Below are positions 1-6,572 of a DNA stretch of 64,000 bases, one piece after another. The stretch comes from Acidimicrobiia bacterium (lineage in GTDB: Bacteria; Actinomycetota; Acidimicrobiia; Acidimicrobiales; SKKL01). The stretch covers positions 310,001 to 374,000 of the forward strand of contig JBAYRL010000002.1 in NCBI GenBank assembly GCA_041676705.1. The letters are read 5' to 3'. Made by a program: the position numbers and the translations under genes. Every line of letters begins with the position of its first letter. Position 1 is the first letter of the stretch. A model generated the notes under the pieces. It made no database searches, had not been told where the DNA came from, and worked only from the letters and a program-made list of their open reading frames with translations.

Positions 1-7
1 TAAACAC

Positions 8-577
8 CTATGAGATTGCGCCGGTAGCTTCGCCCTGGTCAGGGCCCAAATAGGTTGCAATGTAGGGAAGGTTTCGGAAACGCTCGTCAACATCAAGGCC
101 GTAGCCGATTACGAACTCATCAGAAACCTTAAAACCGACGAAACGTAGGTCGAGAGCTTGAATATCGGCGGTTTCTCGCACCAACAGCGAACAGACTTCC
201 AAGCTGGCGGGGTTACGCGCCATTAGGTTCTTGCGAAGGTAGCCAAGTGTCAACCCGCTGTCGATAATGTCTTCCACCAAAATCACATGACGACCAGTGA
301 GGTCTTGGTCGAGATCTTTAACGATGCGGACCACGCCACTGGAACGCGTGGAACTGCCGTAGGAAGACACCGCCATGAAGTCGAAGTCGACCGGTAGTTT
401 AATGGCTCGGGCCAAGTCGCCCATGAACACAAAAGCGCCCTTTAGGACTCCAACTAGCAATGGTGCCTCGTTGGGGTAAGCAGCCGTAATTTCTGCCCCC
501 AGTTCAGAGATTCGCGCGGCTAAACGTTCGGCGGAGACAAGAGTTTCGCCAATTTCTGGCCCAAAGTCAGCTGACAC
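8..577 (-). CDS. hpt: Hypoxanthine phosphoribosyltransferase
   Basis: Purine salvage enzyme that joins hypoxanthine or guanine to PRPP to make IMP or GMP in the cytosol. The 189-residue length is usual for the family. The PRPP-binding signature VILVEDIIDSG lies at residues 98-108, and an LKGAFVF segment near residues 45-51 contributes to the active-site floor. The start is a GTG at 577, 18 bases after the tilS stop, so the two are probably co-transcribed. The order DUF2342 protease, tilS, hpt is common in actinobacteria, where ftsH often follows; that gene would lie beyond the left edge. Identification is firm. Confidence 0.95.
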   Translation of the reverse strand: MSADFGPEIGETLVSAERLAARISELGAEITAAYPNEAPLLVGVLKGAFVFMGDLARAIKLPVDFDFMAVSSYGSSTRSSGVVRIVKDLDQDLTGRHVILVEDIIDSGLTLGYLRKNLMARNPASLEVCSLLVRETADIQALDLRFVGFKVSDEFVIGYGLDVDERFRNLPYIATYLGPDQGEATGAIS

Positions 578-595
578 GGTAGCCCACCCTAGCCT

Positions 596-1516
596 TTAGC
601 CTTGGGGCCCGACTAGGTGAAGACGTTGACGATGCCGAACCACTCGCCATCCCCCCACTATTTCGGTGCCCTTCACCTCGCCGTTCGCCACCGACAAAAT
701 GCGTTCGACCGTTGCCTGGGAAGGCGGGTGAGCCAAATGAGCGGTGGCAATGACCCAACGCCTAACAGCGATTCGAGCCAAAGCTTTCGGCGCTGCCGAT
801 AGGGCTTTAGCATCGGTTGGGTCAATCTCACTGGCGGCTTGGGCCAGATATTCACTCACCTCACGCAAAAGCGCGCTTTGGCGAGCCATGATCGGTACCA
901 CGTCACGTTCGGCGATGTCATTTAGCAACGGCAAAACCTCGTGTCGAACTCGATTCCGCCGAAATAGCCCGGTGGCGTTAGTAGGGTCATTTACCACCTC
1001 AATACCGAGAGTTTCACATAGCTGTTCGGTCTGGTAGCGGCGCAAAGCCAAGATTGGCCGACGCTCAGGCGCAATTCCGGCCAATCCATCAACGCCAGCA
1101 CCACGCATCAGGTTCAACAGCATTGTTTCGGCTTGGTCATCAGCGGTATGGCCCGTCAGTACATCTTCGGGAAGCACCGCGTAGCGTGCCATGCGAGCCC
1201 GGGCTTCCAAGTTTGGGCCCTCAGGAACATCTACTCGTAACGCACTAAATTGCGCGCCGAAGCGTTCAGCCACCGTAGCCACCATCTGGGCTTCTAAGTG
1301 CGAACCCTTCCGCAAAGCGTGGTCAACATGGTAGGCGTGAGCACTACAGCCTGCCGCCACGGCCAGCACCAACAGTGTCATCGAGTCGGCACCGCCCGAG
1401 ACCGCCAGGTTCACTTCCGTTCCGGTAGGCGGGAAGGTGCAGTTTGGTAATAGCTGCTGAACTAAACCGAGATGCTCTGGGGCAATAACCCGCTGGGGGA
1501 AACCCGGTCGATCCAT
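596..1516 (-). CDS. tilS: tRNA(Ile)-lysidine synthase
   Basis: Uses ATP and lysine to convert C34 of the CAU-anticodon tRNA-Ile to lysidine, so that it reads AUA codons. The N-type ATP pyrophosphatase loop SGGADS lies at residues 40-45 from the chosen start, followed by the YHVDHALR and TGHTADDQAETML segments typical of the family. The reading frame stays open to a TTG at 1570, but the first ATG, at 1516, is preferred because the upstream gene ends at 1462; even so the two genes overlap by about 55 bases. The protein (306 aa) is short for TilS and has little C-terminal domain, as in many actinobacteria. Confidence 0.92.
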   Translation of the reverse strand: MDRPGFPQRVIAPEHLGLVQQLLPNCTFPPTGTEVNLAVSGGADSMTLLVLAVAAGCSAHAYHVDHALRKGSHLEAQMVATVAERFGAQFSALRVDVPEGPNLEARARMARYAVLPEDVLTGHTADDQAETMLLNLMRGAGVDGLAGIAPERRPILALRRYQTEQLCETLGIEVVNDPTNATGLFRRNRVRHEVLPLLNDIAERDVVPIMARQSALLREVSEYLAQAASEIDPTDAKALSAAPKALARIAVRRWVIATAHLAHPPSQATVERILSVANGEVKGTEIVGGWRVVRHRQRLHLVGPQG

Positions 1517-2544
1517 AGATGGGGCTCGCGTATTTCGCCGATGGTGGGTAGGTTGGCTGAAGTTTGCCAAACCCGATTGAACAGATTGTGGCCGCCACTC
1601 GCTTCGACTGCTTCGATGAACGCTTCGCCTTGTTGATACTGATTCATCTTGGCTTCAAGGCCAATTAACCGCTGCATCCAAGCTCCGGCACCACCTCGTG
1701 ATCGACGGGCGTGCAACACGGCGCCAAAGCGCCCGGCGCTTGGTATTAGCGAGGTGCCTGCTCGGTCCATTGTCACGTCGCCATGGCCTTCTAACAGGCT
1801 CATCAGCCCAGCAATTTCATCTAGAACATTACGTTGCTGCTTGCTAGCGATCAGGTGAGGTAGACCACCTTCTGCCAACGGGTTCTTCCGGTTCTGTAGG
1901 TCGTCGACCACGCGCTTTAGAGCTTCGATGAACCTTTTGGGATCAGGCTCTACCGAATCAATAACCTGGCGCACCAGCGAGAGGAAATGAGGCCGCATCC
2001 ACTCCACCCCGGTGAACTGGGCCCGATGCGTCACCTCGTGTAATGCAATCCATAGACGAAACTCGCGAGGCGGAAAAGCGCATTTCTTTTCTAGCGCCAA
2101 CACGTTGGGACCGACGTAGTAGACCATGTCTTGATCTTCGGGATCCTCGTCTTCCACCACCAATAGGTCGTACTGCCCTAAGACCCGCGTCGACATCCAG
2201 CCAAGTAGAAAACCTACTTCTAAAGCAGTGAAGCGTTTAGCTATCGGGGCCAGTGGACCACTTGCCAAACCAGGGTCAAGCTTGTCAGTTAGGGGCCGCA
2301 ATAGCCGCTGGAACGAGCGAATGTTGGCATTCACCCAGTCGGGTCGATCTACCACTTGTGCCCGCGCTTCGCCGCTTAGCGCACGAAGGCCCGTAGTCTG
2401 CGCCACCAGCTCTTCCGCTTGAGCCGTGAACTCGCTGAAATCAGAGGGCAAGGACTGATAGTGGTACGAACGCGCGAAAGGGTCGTTGCCAGCTACCTTG
2501 TTGGCAACTTTGGCAGCCAGCGCCCAGTCGACCAGATTACTCAC
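1462..2544 (-). CDS. DUF2342 (zincin-like) zinc-dependent metalloprotease
   Basis: Member of the actinobacterial family annotated as coenzyme F420 biosynthesis-associated or zinc-dependent metalloprotease (DUF2342). The zinc-binding HEXXH motif is visible as HEVTH at residues 169-173. Further family signs are the ALEVGFLLGWMSTRVLGQYD segment at about 107-126 and an ERRSRGGAG-like stretch near residue 285. The start is a GTG at 2544, four bases after a 41-aa membrane protein. The 3' end overlaps tilS, which implies translational coupling. The substrate is unknown, and the F420 link is by family association only. No signal peptide is visible. Confidence 0.9.
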   Translation of the reverse strand: MSNLVDWALAAKVANKVAGNDPFARSYHYQSLPSDFSEFTAQAEELVAQTTGLRALSGEARAQVVDRPDWVNANIRSFQRLLRPLTDKLDPGLASGPLAPIAKRFTALEVGFLLGWMSTRVLGQYDLLVVEDEDPEDQDMVYYVGPNVLALEKKCAFPPREFRLWIALHEVTHRAQFTGVEWMRPHFLSLVRQVIDSVEPDPKRFIEALKRVVDDLQNRKNPLAEGGLPHLIASKQQRNVLDEIAGLMSLLEGHGDVTMDRAGTSLIPSAGRFGAVLHARRSRGGAGAWMQRLIGLEAKMNQYQQGEAFIEAVEASGGHNLFNRVWQTSANLPTIGEIREPHLWIDRVSPSGLLPQSISV

Positions 2545-2548
2545 TGAA

Positions 2549-2674
2549 TTATTTTGGGTAACGGGGGCGACTTACCTTGGTGAGGTAACCAGCAATGGTC
2601 GCGATGACCAAAAGGATTGCTGGAATAAAGATGGCCACACCGATCCAGTAATGCCACACGACTGCGAGACTCAT
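2549..2674 (-). CDS. Small single-pass membrane protein (41 aa)
   Basis: Short frame from ATG 2674 to TAA 2549. The protein opens MSLAVVWHYWIGVAIF, continues with a hydrophobic stretch rich in I, L, V and A to about residue 30, and ends in a basic tail with K33, R36, R39 and K41. This fits one transmembrane helix with a cytoplasmic C-terminus. It stops four bases before the DUF2342 protease start and so probably belongs to the same operon. No clear Shine-Dalgarno is seen, so initiation may be leaderless. Function unknown; conservation next to DUF2342 genes would confirm it as real. Confidence 0.6.
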   Translation of the reverse strand: MSLAVVWHYWIGVAIFIPAILLVIATIAGYLTKVSRPRYPK

Positions 2675-2731
2675 AGTTCTAAGTGTATGGGCAAAGACGA
2701 GTCGAACTCATATTGCAGGGCCGAAAGAGCC

Positions 2732-2977
2732 TCACTGATTATCGACGGGCTCGATTCCAATAGAGCGCGCGATTCGGTCGCGAAGCGCTTCAGGGACCTC
2801 TTGATGACAGCATTTCGCCACCACTCGGCGCAGGTCAGCCTCAAAATCAAACCGGTCTAGGCATGGCCCACAGTCGTCGAGATGTTCGGTGATAGCAACT
2901 CGCTTTTCGGGCGTTAGTTCACCGTCTAGAAACGTATAAAGATGAGCAATCGAGTCGGTGCAGTTGGTCTCGGTCAT
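2732..2977 (-). CDS. rsrA: Zinc-containing anti-sigma factor, RsrA type (mycothiol-system)
   Basis: Small (81 aa) ZAS-family anti-sigma factor that in its reduced zinc-bound form sequesters a SigR/SigH-type ECF sigma factor and releases it under thiol-oxidative stress. The H-x3-C-x2-C motif is present as H32, C36 and C39 (EHLDDCGPC), with further cysteines at 6, 56 and 57. The ATG overlaps the sigR stop by four bases, the usual arrangement for an anti-sigma gene translated together with its sigma. Strong call from motif and context. Confidence 0.93.
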   Translation of the reverse strand: MTETNCTDSIAHLYTFLDGELTPEKRVAITEHLDDCGPCLDRFDFEADLRRVVAKCCHQEVPEALRDRIARSIGIEPVDNQ

Positions 2978-3609
2978 CGTGGTACTCCTGAAGAACAGCT
3001 GGCATCGTCACCAGTTGTGGAAGCATCAGCCGCGGATTCTTCGGTCGGGGCTTCGGTAAGTCCTCGGGCCAATGCAAAATCGTACAACCGCTTCTGCAGC
3101 CCTTTTCTTCCCCGGTGCAGGCGACTCATCACCGTGCCAGTGGGAATATCAAGCATTTCAGCGATCTCTTTGTACGAAAAACCTTCGACATCGGCGAGCA
3201 GGACCGGGATACGAAAATTCTCGGGCAACGCCTCAAGTGCCTCACGAACTTCCGATTCCGTGACGAGGTCCATGAGCTCATCTTCGGCGCTTCGACCGTG
3301 CCGGGCGGCTTCAAGCCCGCCGATGAGCTGATACAGCATGTAGTCTTCACCTTCATCAAGGGTTTGTTCATCGGGCCGATTCGAACGAGCGCGATAAATA
3401 TTGATGTAGGTGTTGGTAAGAATGCGGTAGAGCCAAGCACGTAGGTTGGTGCCCTCTTCGAAACCACCAAAACCCCGGTAGGCCTTCAGATAGGTTTCTT
3501 GCACCAAATCTTCGGCGTCAGAGGGGTTGCGAGTCATCCGCAAGGCAGCGCTATATAGCGCCCCCATGTACTCCATAGCTTGCGCCGCGAAGGTTGCTTG
3601 GTCTGCCAC
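2974..3609 (-). CDS. sigR: ECF RNA polymerase sigma factor, SigR/SigH family
   Basis: ECF sigma factor expected to direct the disulfide-stress regulon (thioredoxin, mycothiol recycling, proteostasis). Region 2 is at about residues 10-80 (AEDLVQETYLKAYRGF; LRAWLYRILTNTYINIYR). Region 4 is at about 125-185 (EALPENFRIPVLLADVEG; SYKEIAEMLDIPTGTVMSRL). A Ser/Thr/Asp-rich tail of about 25 residues follows and has no recognised role. GTG start at 3609. Forms an operon with rsrA by a 4-base overlap. SigR genes usually autoregulate, but I could not point to a convincing GGAAT/GTT promoter in the upstream 160 bases. Confidence 0.93.
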   Translation of the reverse strand: MADQATFAAQAMEYMGALYSAALRMTRNPSDAEDLVQETYLKAYRGFGGFEEGTNLRAWLYRILTNTYINIYRARSNRPDEQTLDEGEDYMLYQLIGGLEAARHGRSAEDELMDLVTESEVREALEALPENFRIPVLLADVEGFSYKEIAEMLDIPTGTVMSRLHRGRKGLQKRLYDFALARGLTEAPTEESAADASTTGDDASCSSGVPR

Positions 3610-3768
3610 GTGGCCAGCCTAGCGAATTGGCTCTTCGGTGCCCGTTCTACAACCGACAATTAGAGCGTCGAGTTTGGCTGCGTAGTCTTGTTTTCAGCAG
3701 CTTCACCATATGTAAACGAGCCAGTGGTGACTCGAATAATAGGTCGGTGGGGTCCACGGTGTTGTTGA

Positions 3769-4221
3769 TCAGGGCGAAACCGGTAGAAGTTCACTGTCAT
3801 CGGAAGCGAAGACCCAACTGATTACATCTGCGTCGAGATATTGAAAACTCTGCGGGGCCCGCCGCACGCCAGGAATCTCGTCGAGTGAAATTGCTGGATC
3901 AAGTCGACGCACGTCACCCACCTTGATGGCGAATGCTGTTGCTGCCCCTGCAAAATAATCTTGAAACTCCTTACGGCTAATTCCCGTGACGGCTCCGTGG
4001 CTATCCCAGAGCTTTGTTTTACTGTTCGCCTCAATACCTTCGATTTGAAACCAGCCGACAACGGCCTTTATCGGAGTAGTGGCATAAATCAGAACGTGCG
4101 TCACGTCGCTTGCAAGAGTTCGCCGGCGGAGTTCGACGAGCTTCTTGCCCTTCAAGATCGCTTCGGCGTGACGAGGGTGGATTGAAAGTAAGGCTACACG
4201 TCCAGGCGCTCGGTTAGCCAT
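3769..4221 (-). CDS. ASCH-domain protein
   Basis: Single ASCH domain (150 aa), a PUA-like beta-barrel fold usually thought to bind RNA. The diagnostic N-terminal motif is present: LLSIHPRHAEAILKGKKLVE at about residues 11-30, containing the G-K-K-x-x-E-x-R signature, then a VLIYATTP strand at about 43-50. The gene starts at ATG 4221, inside the last 28 bases of the PIN-GNAT gene, so the two are surely one transcription and translation unit. It carries no DNA-binding motif of its own. It may act as a regulator, an antitoxin or an RNA-directed partner of the PIN nuclease; the sequence does not decide. Confidence 0.8.
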   Translation of the reverse strand: MANRAPGRVALLSIHPRHAEAILKGKKLVELRRRTLASDVTHVLIYATTPIKAVVGWFQIEGIEANSKTKLWDSHGAVTGISRKEFQDYFAGAATAFAIKVGDVRRLDPAISLDEIPGVRRAPQSFQYLDADVISWVFASDDSELLPVSP

Positions 4222-5300
4222 TGCAGTCCTTCCGGGTTGATGCCGATAGTCGTCTGTGGGGCACTGTTAATCAGCTTAGCTGCGATCAGCTCGGCCAGAG
4301 GGATAGGCGGATCGACAAAACGGTCCTGTCTGAAGAGGAACACCAGGACCGGACCATGACGGACCATGGCATCTACTTCCTCGGACGAATAGACGGTGCG
4401 ACTTCCAACAAACTTGATGTAACGTCGCTCACCTTCGTAGTCATCGTGATGCTGAAACCCAAACAACTCAAGTAGAGCTATCAGCTCTTCTTGCTTTGGA
4501 AAGACTGTGAGCCAAAGGACGTCAAACTTTCGAGCTGTTGACACAAATAGAATTTTTAGGAGTAACTCTCCGTACCGGCTTCCCTTAAATTCCTCGGCCA
4601 CCTTAAACGTCGAGACCTTTGCCGGTCTTTGTCCTATCCCAATTTCGGCATCAAGCCCCTTAAAGATACAAAGCCCTGCGATCTTTTTGTCTGGACCATC
4701 TATGACGAAGGCTTCCCGTCCCTCGCGGGAGATATTCCTATACCAGGCCTCAAAGTCTCGGTAATCAGATTTCAGGGAATCAAAGAAGGGGTCGCCAAGG
4801 TCGAGTGCATGAAGCGGACGCTGATCGACACTCGGAACAAACCCCGCGGTTTCCGAATCGATTCGCTGCAGAGTTGCAACAGCATCCTCAATGAAGTGAA
4901 CCCTGTCTTCGACACCCAGCCGACGAGCTTTTCGGTGAATAGCACTGTCCTGGGTCACTAGCCAATGTACAGCATCACCGACGACGCACGCGAGAAGCTC
5001 ATGGTCAAACCAATCGTGGCTGCCCTCTGGCGGTGACCCCAGTGTTTCGATGATCAGGTCTTGTATCGGTGGGGGTCGGTCGAGCGTCGCGTAACGTTTA
5101 CGGAGCATCTTGCGGAGCTCTCGCCGCTCATCATCCGAGTCATTAGCGATCTCATCCGATACTGAGGGGTGAACAAGTAACTGATGACGGCCTGAGGCTT
5201 GACGAGCCAGTGCAAGGCTTGACCTGGTCATAATTTCAACTTCGCGAGAACGGGTTGGCTCACTGCTGATCAGAACATTCGTATCAGTTAAGATACGTAT
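4194..5300 (-). CDS. PIN-domain nuclease fused to GNAT acetyltransferase, apparent AUA start
   Basis: Two-domain protein. The N-terminal PIN nuclease domain (about residues 1-140) has RILTDTNVLIS carrying the first catalytic Asp, an SDEI acidic site and a later DHELLACVVGDAVHWL with VTQDS. The GNAT-like domain (about 150-290) has a KGSRYGELLLKILFVSTAR acetyl-CoA loop region. The first ATG in frame is at 5231, which would delete the beginning of the PIN fold and its first Asp. The frame continues upstream with a perfect PIN N-terminus to an ATA codon at 5298-5300, preceded at 5 bases by GGGGG, and no ATG, GTG or TTG lies between the upstream stop and that point. I place the start at the ATA by homology. 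It may use a rare AUA start or be a start-codon mutant. Partner gene: the ASCH protein downstream. Confidence 0.7.
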   Translation of the reverse strand: MRILTDTNVLISSEPTRSREVEIMTRSSLALARQASGRHQLLVHPSVSDEIANDSDDERRELRKMLRKRYATLDRPPPIQDLIIETLGSPPEGSHDWFDHELLACVVGDAVHWLVTQDSAIHRKARRLGVEDRVHFIEDAVATLQRIDSETAGFVPSVDQRPLHALDLGDPFFDSLKSDYRDFEAWYRNISREGREAFVIDGPDKKIAGLCIFKGLDAEIGIGQRPAKVSTFKVAEEFKGSRYGELLLKILFVSTARKFDVLWLTVFPKQEELIALLELFGFQHHDDYEGERRYIKFVGSRTVYSSEEVDAMVRHGPVLVFLFRQDRFVDPPIPLAELIAAKLINSAPQTTIGINPEGLQWLTERLDV

Positions 5301-5622
5301 ATGTTCCCCCGCCCCTTTACATTAGATATGCGCCCCCATAGTACTCAAACATCACATATGGGCAATATTGAGTCACCACGTCAAAAGGTCAGAACGTGAG
5401 AATTAGGGCTACCGCCAGACATCCAATCGACGCGACCAACAGACTCACGTTCAGAGGTATAGTCAACGTGAATGTTAGAATGGCTCTAAAATGGTCGGCG
5501 GGACTTACGTCCACTGTCTACCCGGAGAGGGCCGCTCTAAGAGCCGTTCTCTCCTGTTGCGCCGAAGGCCCTCTAGCAGCACGAAACTGCGAAAGCTACG
5601 CAATCGACGACCGCATAGTTAG
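5301..5622. other. Intergenic stretch between PIN-GNAT gene and tRNA-Thr
   Basis: About 320 bases without a firm gene. A possible 41-codon frame runs on the minus strand from GTG 5514 to TGA 5389; its product is mostly hydrophobic (a stretch such as SLLVASIGCLAVALILTF at the C-terminus) and could be a small membrane protein or the remnant of one. The stretch just upstream of the PIN-GNAT gene carries an AT-rich TATCTAAT that could be a -10 box. No integrase remnant or repeat of the tRNA 3' end was found. Confidence 0.4.
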
Positions 5623-5695
5623 AGCCCGAGAGGAGAATCGAACTCCTGACCTTCTCATTACGAGTGAGATGCTCTGCCGACTGAGCTACCCGGGC
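5623..5695 (-). tRNA. tRNA-Thr (anticodon CGT)
   Basis: Complete cloverleaf on the minus strand. The acceptor GCCCGGG pairs with CTCGGGC (one G-T pair); the D arm is GCTC/GAGC; the anticodon stem TCTCA/TGAGA encloses loop CTCGTAA (anticodon CGT, reading ACG); the T arm is AGGAG TTCGATT CTCCT. CCA is not encoded. The accessory PIN-GNAT/ASCH module lies directly downstream of its 3' end, the usual side for integration next to a tRNA. Confidence 0.95.
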
Positions 5696-5804
5696 ACGGC
5701 CCAAGATTGTACTTCAAACCCTCCCGAACATACACTTTTCAAACAGATGGGAATCATTCCCATTTTTCAAATCCCTACCACCACTGACCCCCGGGAAGAG
5801 GTTC

Positions 5805-6539
5805 ATGCTCATGCGCAGTTTTAAACCAATTTTGCGTGCTGCGGTAGCCAGCGGCGCCTTAGGAGCAGCGCTGTTGTTAGGTGTGGCACCAGCCAATGCC
5901 CACGTTACTGTTTCACCCGATTCCGCCGCTGCGGAAGGCTATACCGTGCTAACCCTCACCGTACCGCATGGTTGCGGGGGCGAAGCGACCAACGAGATCG
6001 AAGTCAAGCTGCCGGAAACCTTCCAATCAGTCACGCCTCAAGCGGTACCAGGCTGGGAAGTTACGCGGACCATGGCTGAGCTCGATGAGCCCTATGAACT
6101 GCACGGATCAACGGTCACCGAGTACACCGACACCCTTCGTTGGAGCACCACCTCATCACCTTTGGCCGCCGATGAGTATCTAACTTTTGGAATTAGTGCC
6201 AAAATGCCCGCCGAAACTGCGGATCGGGTGTTGATTCCCGTGGTACAACGCTGTGTGGATGGCTCCGAAGAAGCCTGGATTAACACCGACCCGGCTTCCG
6301 ACCTGCCAGCGCCAGCCATTGCCATTACTGCCTCGGCGGGTGATGCTCACGGAGATAGCCAAGGCGACTCTGCTGCTAGCGATGATCAAGACACGGCGGC
6401 TGCGCCCAGTGCACAAGGAACCGCCAGCGCAACCGAAAGCAGCGACAGCAGCAATAACACTTTGGCCATTGTGGCACTAGTTGCTGGCCTGGCAGGCTTG
6501 GGGCTAGGCGGCTACTCGCTCGTTGCAAAGAAACGCTAG
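5805..6539 (+). CDS. YcnI family copper-binding membrane protein (DUF1775)
   Basis: Exported copper protein anchored at the outer face of the membrane. A signal peptide ends at ANA, so the mature protein would begin with His33 (HVTVSPDS), the residue that ligates Cu(II) through its amino terminus in YcnI. The DUF1775 domain runs to about residue 165. A Ser/Ala/Asp-rich linker (about 170-215) follows, then a C-terminal transmembrane helix and a KKR tail. Two ATGs (5805 and 5811) are possible; 5805 is favoured by the GGAAGAGG tract just upstream. It stands 33 bases before the CopC-CopD gene and is very likely co-transcribed with it for copper acquisition. Confidence 0.92.
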   Translation: MLMRSFKPILRAAVASGALGAALLLGVAPANAHVTVSPDSAAAEGYTVLTLTVPHGCGGEATNEIEVKLPETFQSVTPQAVPGWEVTRTMAELDEPYELHGSTVTEYTDTLRWSTTSSPLAADEYLTFGISAKMPAETADRVLIPVVQRCVDGSEEAWINTDPASDLPAPAIAITASAGDAHGDSQGDSAASDDQDTAAAPSAQGTASATESSDSSNNTLAIVALVAGLAGLGLGGYSLVAKKR

Positions 6540-6572
6540 TTTCGAGGTTTGAAGCTACCTCGGATTAGGTGA

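Noticed and set aside
5396..5824. Plus-strand frame of 142 codons over tRNA-Thr
   Set aside because: It contains the familiar peptide produced by reading the antisense of a tRNA (ENRTPDLLITSEM type) and has no family pattern.
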